DNA from: Lentzea aerocolonigenes
GTDB taxonomy: Bacteria; Actinomycetota; Actinomycetes; Mycobacteriales; Pseudonocardiaceae
Assembly (NCBI RefSeq): GCF_000955955.1
Contig: NZ_JYJG01000334.1
Span: 1-13,175, forward strand
DNA: 13,175 nt
Direction of reading: 5' to 3'
Shown: piece after piece, positions 6,752-13,175 of the stretch
How positions within the stretch are numbered: position 1 is the stretch's first letter
How the letters are laid out: every line of letters starts with the position of its first letter
Position numbers and translations under genes: made by a program
Notes under the pieces: generated by a model
Database searches by the model: none
What the model saw: the letters and a program-made list of their open reading frames with translations, nothing else
Told to the model about the DNA's origin: nothing

Positions 6752-7373
6752 TCTCTCGGATTTCCTCGATCGCGCCACCACGGACGTGGCCGCGACCAGG
6801 AAGGTCGGCGCCGAGAGCTGGGCGGCCTACGAGGAGCTGGACTCCGCGACGCGTGCGGCGTTGCGTTCCGCGGCCGCTTTCCTGGGCCACCAGGAAGAGA
6901 ACACCTCGGCTGAGCCGGCACCGATGGATGCCGCGGCTCGGCGTGGTGTCGCCGCCCTGTTGCTCCTGCGGTTCGCCGTCGACACCGACGAGCCGGTCTG
7001 GTCGAGCAAGGCGCTGGAAGACCTCGTCGCAGCGCAACTGGCACTGCCCAGCGGCGGAGTGTGCGATCTCTTCGGCGCCGCGCTCGACCTCTGGGCACGG
7101 CACGATCCCGCGCTCAGCCCGGCCGTCGTCAACTTCGTCAGGGCGCTCACCGTGCTGTGCTTCACCCAGCACCGCCGGTCCTACCAGGCTTGCGACTTCA
7201 CCGGCCTGCTCGCCGAGTTCACCGCACGGCCCAGCAGGGCGGGCGCCTACCTCTTGGCCCACGCGCTCCCGCCGGAGCACTGGGCCGCAGCCCGGCCGGC
7301 TCTCCTGGCCGCGCTCGACGGGACGCCCCAGCGGGAGCAGGTCGACCTCCTGCTGAGCGAGGACGACGACTAG
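6744..7373 (+). CDS. Candidate immunity protein to the RHS toxin
   Basis: This encodes 209 residues in no family I recognise. It is acidic, lacks a signal peptide or clear membrane segment, and appears almost wholly helical, with repeated Ala/Leu-rich helices (AARRGVAALLLLRFAVD, VVNFVRALTVLCF, RPALLAALDG). The C-terminus is strongly acidic (LLLSEDDD). The ATG overlaps the last 8 bp of the RHS toxin gene, and GTGAGGA (6728-6734) lies 9 nt upstream inside the toxin sequence. A small cytosolic gene overlapping the 3' end of a polymorphic toxin is, by family precedent, its immunity gene. An acidic helical protein would suit masking a basic nucleic-acid-binding toxin face. The function is inferred from position only. 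Confidence 0.6.
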   Translation: MTDLSDFLDRATTDVAATRKVGAESWAAYEELDSATRAALRSAAAFLGHQEENTSAEPAPMDAAARRGVAALLLLRFAVDTDEPVWSSKALEDLVAAQLALPSGGVCDLFGAALDLWARHDPALSPAVVNFVRALTVLCFTQHRRSYQACDFTGLLAEFTARPSRAGAYLLAHALPPEHWAAARPALLAALDGTPQREQVDLLLSEDDD

Positions 7374-7939
7374 GTCAGCAGCTTCCGGATGATGTCGGTG
7401 GCGGTGTCGATGTCCGGCGGGGCGCCGGTGATGACGTCGGAGTAGCAGAACGACTCCGCGAGCCGGACCACCGCGTAGGCCAGCTTGGTCACCGGGATGT
7501 CTGACGAGTGGCGTTCGGCGTCGATGAGCTCGGCCAGCCCTGCCACGAGACGCGACTGCACCACACCCTGCTGCGAGGTCAGGACCCGCAGCGCGGTTTC
7601 CGGGTCGCGTTCGAGCAGCGCGCGCAGGGCCGGTGAGGCGACGGTGTCGCGCATCGCCTGGTCCAGCACGGCGATCACCTTGCCCATACCGCGCTTCTCG
7701 CTGGCTTGCCACAGGCGTGCCCACTCCCGGTGGGTGATCGCCCACAGCACCTCGCCCAGGACGCGGTCGCGATCGCCGTACCTGCGGTAGAGGGTGGCCC
7801 GGCCGATGCCGGCCGCGGTGGCGAGGTCGCCCATGTCGAGGCGGCTCTCGCGGAGGAACTGCCGCAGTGCGAGGGCGATGACCGGATCCACCTCGGGCTC
7901 GGTGGTCAGGTTCACGTTGGTCGCGGCGTGAGACAGCAT
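7370..7939 (-). CDS. TetR-family regulator, QsdR-like
   Basis: This encodes 189 residues. The helix-turn-helix is at about 36-60 (MGDLATAAGIGRATLYRRYG), followed by DRDRVLGEVLWAIT. That extension resembles QsdR-type TetR regulators, where a ...GEVLWSL segment follows the recognition helix. The C-terminal helices (DIPVTKLAYAVVRLAESF) are the ligand/dimer part; the ligand is unknown. It is divergent from the DUF1295 gene, with two matching palindromes between them (7928-7981), so it probably represses both itself and that gene. The start is uncertain. The ATG at 7939 has no Shine-Dalgarno sequence and lies inside the first palindrome, so a leaderless mRNA or the GTG at 7915 is possible. Its stop overlaps the convergent immunity gene's stop by 4 bp, with no terminator between them. 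Confidence 0.85.
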   Translation of the reverse strand: MLSHAATNVNLTTEPEVDPVIALALRQFLRESRLDMGDLATAAGIGRATLYRRYGDRDRVLGEVLWAITHREWARLWQASEKRGMGKVIAVLDQAMRDTVASPALRALLERDPETALRVLTSQQGVVQSRLVAGLAELIDAERHSSDIPVTKLAYAVVRLAESFCYSDVITGAPPDIDTATDIIRKLLT

Positions 7940-7946
7940 GTATAAA
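7917..7946 (+). promoter_or_regulatory. Putative promoter of the DUF1295 gene
   Basis: TTGGTC (7917-7922) and TATAAA (7941-7946) are 18 nt apart on the plus strand. Transcription would start near 7953, about 50 nt before the DUF1295 ATG at 8002. The -10 element sits in the centre of the first palindrome, which suggests repression by occlusion. Confidence 0.5.
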
Positions 7947-7981
7947 GTGTCTCACGGAGACATTCTGGCGGAATGTCTCAC
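7928..7981. promoter_or_regulatory. Tandem palindromic operators for the divergent TetR regulator
   Basis: There are two inverted repeats with the same half-site. The first is GTGAGACA (7928-7935), 12 nt, TGTCTCAC (7948-7955). The second is GAGACATTC (7957-7965), 5 nt, GAATGTCTC (7971-7979), perfect over 9 bp per arm. GAGACA/TGTCTC thus occurs four times in 52 bp, with palindrome centres about 26 bp apart. They cover the -10 element and start point of the DUF1295 promoter and the start codon of the regulator gene. Confidence 0.7.
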
Positions 7982-8001
7982 CAGCGAGCTTGGAGGACGG
8001 C

Positions 8002-8919
8002 ATGCAGCGGGTCGTGGGCGTGCTGCCCTTCGCCGTGGCCGGGGCCGCGTTGCTGCTGGATCCGGCCACCACTGGGCCCGCCCGGTGGAACCTGCTGGTG
8101 CAGGTCGTGTTGTTCACGCTGGTGGCGGCCATCCCCGGATACCTCACGCGGCACGTGTCGTACGTCGACGTGGCCTGGCCTTGGGGATTGGTGGGCATCG
8201 GCGTGGTCACGCTGGTCGCGGCCGACCAGCTCAGCGGGGTCCTCGTCGCGGTCGCCTACCTCGCGATGGGCGCGCGGATGGGGTTGTGGGGCTTGGTGAT
8301 GGCGCTGAAGCACGGGTGGTGGACGCCCGGCGCGCCCAAGGTCGAGCTGCCCCGGTACCGGTATCAGCGGCGGCGCTGGGAGCGGCAGGGGTTCCGCAGC
8401 GAGACGTGGTCCGTGCAGTACGAGATCTGGTTGCAGGGACTGGCGAACGCGACGGTGCTGGCCGTGCCCGCGTTCGTCGTCGCCGCTGATCACGAGCGGA
8501 CGCTGTCGGCCTGGACGGTGGTCGCCCTGGCACTGTGGGCCGGGTCGTACGTGCTGGAGTCCGTGGCCGACCGCCAGAAACAGCGCTTCGCGGCCCGCGG
8601 CGAGCGAGGCACCTGCGATCGTGGGCTGTGGCACTACAGCAGGCACCCCAACTACTTCTTCCAGTGGATGCAGTGGAACGCTTTGGTGCTGCTCGCGCTG
8701 CCGTCACTGCTGACCCTGCTCCCGGACACCGCACTGCCGGTGTGGGTGTTGCTGGCGCTGGGCCTGTGCCTCGTTTCCTGGACGCTGTTCGTCACGCTCA
8801 CCAAGCACACCGGCGCTCGTCCCGCCGAGTACTACAGCGTGCAGAAACGGCCCGACTACAAGCATTACCAGGCCACCACCAACATGTTCTTCCCCGGCCC
8901 CGCCAAGAACACGAAGTGA
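8002..8919 (+). CDS. DUF1295 / steroid 5-alpha-reductase-like membrane protein
   Basis: This encodes 305 residues with about seven hydrophobic segments, including the N-terminal VVGVLPFAVAGAALLLD, then NLLVQVVLFTLVAAIPGYL, a pair around GVVTLVAADQLSGVLVAVAY, and two near the C-terminus. The signature LWHYSRHPNYFFQWMQWNAL lies near residues 210-230. This S-R-H-P-N-Y block is diagnostic of DUF1295 proteins, relatives of steroid 5-alpha reductases and isoprenylcysteine methyltransferases, which act on lipid-like substrates in the membrane using NADPH or SAM. The substrate here is unknown. The ATG at 8002 is preferred because GGAGG (7992-7996) lies 5 nt upstream; a TTG at 7990 overlaps that site. 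It is divergent from the QsdR-like regulator, with shared operators, so it is probably that regulator's main target. Confidence 0.85.
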   Translation: MQRVVGVLPFAVAGAALLLDPATTGPARWNLLVQVVLFTLVAAIPGYLTRHVSYVDVAWPWGLVGIGVVTLVAADQLSGVLVAVAYLAMGARMGLWGLVMALKHGWWTPGAPKVELPRYRYQRRRWERQGFRSETWSVQYEIWLQGLANATVLAVPAFVVAADHERTLSAWTVVALALWAGSYVLESVADRQKQRFAARGERGTCDRGLWHYSRHPNYFFQWMQWNALVLLALPSLLTLLPDTALPVWVLLALGLCLVSWTLFVTLTKHTGARPAEYYSVQKRPDYKHYQATTNMFFPGPAKNTK

Positions 8920-8973
8920 ACTGTCCGCTGTGGACACCGGCGGATTCCTGCGCTCGCAAGGAAATTCATTCCA

Positions 8974-9003
8974 TTGACCACGGCATGATGCCGTGCCGAT
9001 ACT
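8974..9003 (+). promoter_or_regulatory. Promoter of the PL14 lyase gene with internal operator
   Basis: TTGACC (8974-8979) and GATACT (8998-9003) are separated by 18 nt, giving a start near 9010. The spacer is filled by a perfect 17-bp palindrome, CACGGCAT-G-ATGCCGTG (8979-8995). A symmetric site between -35 and -10 is a classical repressor operator position. The regulator is not in the window. Confidence 0.6.
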
Positions 9004-9040
9004 GGGATCGGCGAATGGTCCATACCATTTGCCGAATCCC
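9004..9040 (+). promoter_or_regulatory. Long stem-loop in the PL14 mRNA leader
   Basis: TCGGCGAATGGT (9008-9019) pairs with ACCATTTGCCGA (9024-9035) through 12 bp with one G-T, around a CCAT loop. GGGA (9004-9007) and TCCC (9037-9040) add four more pairs past a single bulged A. No T-tract follows. The Shine-Dalgarno sequence GAGGAGA (9044-9050) begins 4 nt after it. The predicted start point (about 9010) is at the base of the stem, so it would be a 5'-terminal hairpin. Confidence 0.55.
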
Positions 9041-9054
9041 TGTGAGGAGACTCG

Positions 9055-9891
9055 ATGAGGAGAATTTCCTTGATGTCACTGGCTGTCTGCGCCGTCCTGG
9101 GCGCGCAGACGGCACCCGCGGCCCAGGCCGCGACGCTCACGAACACCTTCGAACGGCCGGCCTACGGGAGTGCTTACACCAGGGCCGAGTGGGCGAAGGA
9201 CGGGTTCGCGTCCACGTTCGACGTGGGCATGGCCAGCCGGACGATGATCGACACGGCCGTCAGGCGGTCGGGGTCGAAGTCGTTGCGGTCGTTCTACCCG
9301 GCCGGGCAGATCAACCCGGAGAACTCCGGTGCGTCAGCGGATCTGGCGATACCCAAGGCGCGGGAGTACTGGCTGCGGCAGTGGGTGCGGTTCTCGCCCG
9401 ACTTCAGCTGGGGCGGCACCGAGTTCGGCGGCAAGATCGGTCTTGGGCTCGCGGGCGGCAGGCGGTGCTCCGGCGGGCAGGCCTGCGACGGCTACAACGG
9501 CTTCACGGTGCGGTTCGCGTGGGGCCGCGACGGCAAGGCGATCCTGTACTTCTACCACATGGGCAAGAGCGGGCAGTTCGGTGACTCGTTCCAGCTCAGC
9601 CCCAGCGGCAGCCTGTACAGCTACCCGCGCGGGCAGTGGATCGAGCTGAAGATGCGGGTGCGCGTCAACACCGTCAGCGGCAGCACCGCGAACGCCAACG
9701 GCGAGATCCAGGCGTGGGTGAACGGCGCGAATGCCGGCAGCCGCACCGGACTGCAGTTCGTCCGCAACTCCGACCAGATCAACTTCGCCTACTTCTCGTC
9801 GTTCTTCGGCGGCGACCGGCAGACGTTCGCCCCTACGCGCAACTCGTACATCTGGTACGACGACGTGCGTGTGCAGACAAGTCCTATCTAG
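9055..9891 (+). CDS. Secreted polysaccharide lyase, PL14-like
   Basis: This encodes 278 residues. It opens with a signal peptide (MRRISLMSLAVCAVLGA, then PAAQA), with likely cleavage after residue 25. The mature part is an all-beta jelly roll with hallmarks of the alginate/glucuronan lyase-type PL14 proteins: REYWLRQWVRFSPDFSWGG, GGKIGLGLAGG, YNGFTVRFAWGRDGKAILYF followed by YHMGK, WIELKMRVRVNT, NGEIQAWVNG and AYFSSFFGG. Two cysteines (RRCSGGQACDG) are spaced for a disulfide. It would cleave uronate-containing polysaccharides outside the cell by beta-elimination; the exact substrate cannot be read from sequence. The ATG at 9055 has GAGGAGA 4 nt upstream. It has its own promoter and operator, is closed by a strong terminator, and is convergent with a second, much larger lyase. 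Confidence 0.8.
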   Translation: MRRISLMSLAVCAVLGAQTAPAAQAATLTNTFERPAYGSAYTRAEWAKDGFASTFDVGMASRTMIDTAVRRSGSKSLRSFYPAGQINPENSGASADLAIPKAREYWLRQWVRFSPDFSWGGTEFGGKIGLGLAGGRRCSGGQACDGYNGFTVRFAWGRDGKAILYFYHMGKSGQFGDSFQLSPSGSLYSYPRGQWIELKMRVRVNTVSGSTANANGEIQAWVNGANAGSRTGLQFVRNSDQINFAYFSSFFGGDRQTFAPTRNSYIWYDDVRVQTSPI

Positions 9892-9894
9892 CAA

Positions 9895-9932
9895 CGAACG
9901 GCCGGGGCGCGCAGCCCCGGCCGTTCGCTTTT
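9895..9932. terminator. Shared hairpin terminator of the two lyase genes
   Basis: A perfect 14-bp stem (9895-9908 with 9914-9927) closes a GCGCA loop and is followed by CTTTTC on the plus strand. It starts four bases after the PL14 stop and ends just before the stop of the convergent heparinase-type gene (9935-9933). It therefore serves both; the U-tract is better in the plus direction. Confidence 0.9.
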
Positions 9933-12900
9933 CTATCCGACCGTGAACGTCACCTCAAGCAGATCGCCGTGCCGGGTGACCGAGCTGACCGGCTGGTTGT
10001 TCAGCTCGACGGTGCGGACACCGGGAGCGTGCACGGTGATCGTCACCTGGCCTCGATCCGCGGTGCGCCCGACCGCGAGCCGCAGCGTGCTCCCGTCGAA
10101 CACCGCCGAGGCGTTCTCCAGCTTCTTCGACGCCGACAGCCAGGTGCGTCCGTCGACCTCGACCGACTGCCGGTTCAGCAGGTCGATGCTCAACGGCCGG
10201 TCACCCGCCCTGCGCAGCAACGCGTAGCCGCCGTCGTACAGCACGTCGTCGCGTCGATCACCGGCCAGCCGCACTCGGACATGGCCGTCCCGCAGGCGTT
10301 CCGCGGCGACGATGGTGCTCGGGGCGGCCGCCGACCTGGTCTCCAACAGGGTGGTGAACCGGGTGCTCGCGCCGTCACGACGTGCCAGCACGAACGGGAT
10401 CTGCTTGCCGTCCGTGGCCAAGCCAGGCCCGGTCGTCTGCACCACGTGCGTCGAGGCCGGTTCGAGCGCTCGCAACGACAGCACCGACTGCGGTGTCTTC
10501 CACTCCGCCTGCCACGTACCGCTTGAAGACCCTTCTGCCACGAGGCGGAGCTTGTCGTAGCCGAAGTCCTTGTCGTTCGGGTCGAGCACGCACGTGCCGC
10601 ACGCCGGCGGGGTCATCGCCGCGCCGGACACCGTCAGGTCGCCGACGCCGTGCCAGGACTGGTCGAACCGGTGCGCCGACGAACCGCGAGCGTCGAAAAC
10701 GTCCACTGTGTACTCGTCGGTCATCAGCTCGGCCCTGCGCAGCGAGACGTCCGGGATCGCCGCGTAAGGCCTGTCCGCCTTGGCGTCGACCACCTTCAGC
10801 CGTGGCGTGGTGCCGAAGTACTCCAGCGCGCCGCGGATGTTGCGGTCCTGACTGCGACCGTCGACCACGACGGTGTTGTGCGACACCGACTCCCGGTACC
10901 AGTTGTTGGTCAGGTCGGCGTTGTCGGCGCCGTAGATCTGGCCGAGGTCGGTCGACTGCAGCCCGCCCCCGCCGACGACGTCGAGATGCAGCTTGTCGGC
11001 GTGGCCGTGGGTGCCGCCCGCGACGCCGTGGTCGAGCCGGAGGGCGTTGGCCTGGAACGGGTCCACCGCACCGGAGAAGCCGAGCCGCACGTCGTCGAAC
11101 AGCGCGACGCCCGCCGCGTTCTCCACCACCAGCGAGATCCTGGCGGCGATCGCGTCCTTCGGCACGTCCGCGGAGATCGTCCGCGACTTCCACCCGAGCA
11201 GGTCGTGGAACCTGGTCACCACGGGCGCCGACACCCCGGACGGCGTCACGAACGACAGCTCCAGTGCCGCGCCACCGTTCTCCCGCAACGGGATCAGCGG
11301 GGTGAACGTCCGCGCGTCCAGCTTCACCGACGTCACGTTCCCGCCGGTCACCGGAACGTCCGTGGTCCACGCGCCGCGGTTCAGGCCGCCAGTGATCTTC
11401 GCGGCCGACGAGCCGCGATAGGCCAGCGGCGACAGTTCCGCCGATCCCTGCTTCGTCCACCCGGCAGCCGAGTCCTCGAACCCGCCGGAACCCAGCAGAT
11501 CGTCCGCGAACAGATCGACATCGTCCACCGTGACGTCACCCCGCACGGACAGCTTCACCGCACGGGTCCACGGCGGCACGTCCATGCCCTGCTCACGGGC
11601 CGCCCCGTCGATGGTCAGCGACGACCTGCCGACCTCCCAACCGTGCTCGCTGAGGAAGACCGCCTCGATGCTGCCCTTGCCCTTCGCCATCGCCTGCAAC
11701 GTCACGTGTGGGATCCGGGTGCCGTCGAGCGGGAACTTCTGCCACGTCGAACCATCGCCCTGCTGCCAGAACGCGGGCTTGCTCGCGTCGGTCAGCGACT
11801 TCTCCTCGAAACGGGGGTTCGGCACCAGGTTCTGCGCGTTCGACGAGCGCAGCACCGTCTCACCGAGCCCGCCGAACGTGGCGCTGGGCTGACGTGGGCC
11901 GCTCAGGCTCGGCAGCGAGTCGACGCCGAACCGCAGCGCCCACCGGTCCGAACGCGGACGGCCCAGGTTGTTGTAGGCGTAGGACAACCCGGTCGCGAAG
12001 TCGCGCGAACCGTACTCCGCGTACGCCCACTCGGCCATCGCCGAGAAGCTCGGACCGAACCGCCTGCCCCACGTACCACCGTCACCCGCCGCCGGAATCG
12101 TCAGATCCGGATACAGGTAGGGCAGCAGAGTCGTGTGCATCGAGCGGAACCGTTCGTCCACCGTGTAGTCGCGCTCGCCCAGGTTGCGAGACGAGATCGC
12201 GAGAGAAGTGAGCGCCTGCAACGCGTACACGTGGTAGCTCGCCGCGCCCTCCCACCACCAGCCGTCGGACATCCGCGCCTTGTTCAGCAGGAACTCGGTG
12301 TCCTCCAGAGCCCACTTCCGCAGGCCCTCGTCACCGATCGCGGACCCGATGCCGTGCACCGCCGCGGCGGTCCAGGCCTCGAAGTTCGACGTCACCGTCG
12401 GGTACGCCTGCACCAGATCGGCCAGCGGCTTCAACAGGTTCAGCGAGATGTCCACCCGGTCGGACTCGGGCAGCGTGTCGCGGATCAGGTCGTAGCCGTC
12501 GATCAGGCCGATCGCGGCCACGGCCTCGTCCAGCGACTGGTAGTGCACCCGGCCGTAGATCACGTTCATCGGCACGGACAGGAACCGTTCCGCGTAGTAC
12601 GCCAGGATGTCCCGCGCCTTCGCCGCATACCTCACATCACCCGTGACGCGGAAGGCCAGCCCGAGGTCGGCCGCGGCCTGGGCAGCGTTGTTGTGCCAGA
12701 TCTCGATCCACGCCGAGTCCAGCAGCTCGCCGGTGTAGGTCTTGCCGTCGATCGGGCACCGGTGCAGCTTGGGCGAGTCGTAGTTGAACTCCAGCGAGGT
12801 GTTGGTGCCGGGGCACTTGAAGTTGCCGCTCCAGCCGCCGTGGTTCACCGGCTGGTCGAGCGGCCGGGTCAGCCACGCGTCCGCCTCGGCCTTCACCACC

Positions 12901-13175
12901 GAGTCGAACGCCTTGTGCGCCCAGTCCTGCCCCGAGATCCGCTGCTTCAGCGCGTCGAGCTGCGCAGGCGTGCTGTAGACCCGTGGCGCGCCACCGGGAG
13001 AAGTCGCCTGCTCGGCTTTGAACGTGGCCTGCTGCACCAGAGTCACGTCACCGGCGGGAGTCGCGGTCAGCACCCCGGACGACCCGGCGGCGAGCGACAC
13101 GGACACGATCGTGGATTCGCCCGGCTGCAACACCGGCGTCGTCGCCGGAGTCACCGAGCCGGAACCGTCCACGGC
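9933..13175 (-). CDS. Large heparinase II/III-type polysaccharide lyase (N-terminus outside window)
   Basis: 1080 codons are visible; the 5' end runs past 13175. Reading from the N-terminus, a short beta segment (PVLQPGESTIVSVSLAAG) is followed by an alpha/alpha-toroid (about 12960-11850). The toroid contains WHNNAAQAAADLGLAFRVTG, SNFEAWTAAAVHGIG and DGWWWEGAASYHVYALQAL. Two jelly-roll-like modules follow, about 11835-11505 (opens NLVPNPRFEE, ends VDDVDLF) and 11500-11085 (opens GSGGFEDSAAGWT, ends ALFDDVRLGF), both of CBM4/9-like layout. The heparinase II/III beta domain comes last, with GTHGHADKLHLDV (11015-10977) and NWYRESVSHNTVVVDGRSQ, both strongly conserved in the family. It is a secreted-type lyase for uronate-containing polysaccharide; any signal peptide lies outside the window. 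With the PL14 gene it forms a convergent pair. Substrate specificity is not assigned. Confidence 0.85.
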   Translation of the reverse strand, partial: AVDGSGSVTPATTPVLQPGESTIVSVSLAAGSSGVLTATPAGDVTLVQQATFKAEQATSPGGAPRVYSTPAQLDALKQRISGQDWAHKAFDSVVKAEADAWLTRPLDQPVNHGGWSGNFKCPGTNTSLEFNYDSPKLHRCPIDGKTYTGELLDSAWIEIWHNNAAQAAADLGLAFRVTGDVRYAAKARDILAYYAERFLSVPMNVIYGRVHYQSLDEAVAAIGLIDGYDLIRDTLPESDRVDISLNLLKPLADLVQAYPTVTSNFEAWTAAAVHGIGSAIGDEGLRKWALEDTEFLLNKARMSDGWWWEGAASYHVYALQALTSLAISSRNLGERDYTVDERFRSMHTTLLPYLYPDLTIPAAGDGGTWGRRFGPSFSAMAEWAYAEYGSRDFATGLSYAYNNLGRPRSDRWALRFGVDSLPSLSGPRQPSATFGGLGETVLRSSNAQNLVPNPRFEEKSLTDASKPAFWQQGDGSTWQKFPLDGTRIPHVTLQAMAKGKGSIEAVFLSEHGWEVGRSSLTIDGAAREQGMDVPPWTRAVKLSVRGDVTVDDVDLFADDLLGSGGFEDSAAGWTKQGSAELSPLAYRGSSAAKITGGLNRGAWTTDVPVTGGNVTSVKLDARTFTPLIPLRENGGAALELSFVTPSGVSAPVVTRFHDLLGWKSRTISADVPKDAIAARISLVVENAAGVALFDDVRLGFSGAVDPFQANALRLDHGVAGGTHGHADKLHLDVVGGGGLQSTDLGQIYGADNADLTNNWYRESVSHNTVVVDGRSQDRNIRGALEYFGTTPRLKVVDAKADRPYAAIPDVSLRRAELMTDEYTVDVFDARGSSAHRFDQSWHGVGDLTVSGAAMTPPACGTCVLDPNDKDFGYDKLRLVAEGSSSGTWQAEWKTPQSVLSLRALEPASTHVVQTTGPGLATDGKQIPFVLARRDGASTRFTTLLETRSAAAPSTIVAAERLRDGHVRVRLAGDRRDDVLYDGGYALLRRAGDRPLSIDLLNRQSVEVDGRTWLSASKKLENASAVFDGSTLRLAVGRTADRGQVTITVHAPGVRTVELNNQPVSSVTRHGDLLEVTFTVG

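Noticed and set aside
8945..8963. Small hairpin after the DUF1295 gene as its terminator
   Set aside because: The stem is TTCC-TGC paired with GCA-GGAA around a bulged A, only 7 bp, with no T-tract. Too weak to call.
10382..11460. Long plus- and minus-strand open frames inside the heparinase-type gene
   Set aside because: They are Arg/Ala/Pro-rich translations typical of off-frame reading in GC-rich DNA, with no domain and no start context. They lie wholly within a well-supported gene.
1..13175. CRISPR arrays, tRNA or rRNA genes, insertion sequences
   Set aside because: No regularly spaced repeats, cloverleaf-like segments, transposase motifs or terminal inverted repeats were seen anywhere in the window.

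Overview
The window is GC-rich DNA with actinomycete traits: strong GC bias at third codon positions, GTG and TTG starts, ATGA/GTGA start-stop overlaps, a type VII-linked YbaB/EspC-like/RHS cassette and secreted polysaccharide lyases. A Pseudonocardiales-type soil actinomycete fits best. This is inferred from gene content only.

Left part (1-1500): the N-terminus of a TetR regulator runs off the left edge on the minus strand, with its own promoter and a candidate operator. Beside it lies a decayed nonribosomal peptide synthetase module, with adenylation-domain pieces and a carrier domain joined across deletions. A strong shared hairpin terminator separates it from a minus-strand gene for a small secreted protein. 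That gene's ribosome binding site sits in a hairpin directly before the start codon. An AT-richer intergenic stretch with repeated motifs follows.

Central part (1504-7373): four overlapping plus-strand genes form one polymorphic-toxin operon. They encode a YbaB/EbfC-like protein, an EspC-like type VII secretion target, a 1502-residue RHS protein with a WXG100-like N-terminus and a 140-residue toxin tip, and a 209-residue candidate immunity protein. The tip carries a GGHHRT motif resembling ParB-like nuclease folds. The tip/immunity pair is the part most likely to hold undescribed biology.

Next (7370-8919): a QsdR-like TetR regulator is convergent with, and overlaps by 4 bp, the immunity gene. 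It is divergent from a DUF1295 (steroid 5-alpha-reductase-like) membrane protein gene. Two tandem palindromes built from the same GAGACA/TGTCTC half-site lie in the shared promoter region and probably bind the regulator.

Right part (8920-13175): a secreted PL14-type polysaccharide lyase gene has a recognisable promoter with a 17-bp palindrome between -35 and -10, and a long hairpin at the predicted 5' end of its mRNA. Convergent to it across a 14-bp-stem shared terminator is a very large heparinase II/III-type lyase gene, partial at its N-terminus. It has two jelly-roll-like modules between the helical and beta-sheet catalytic domains. Together the two lyases look like part of a uronate-polysaccharide degradation locus.
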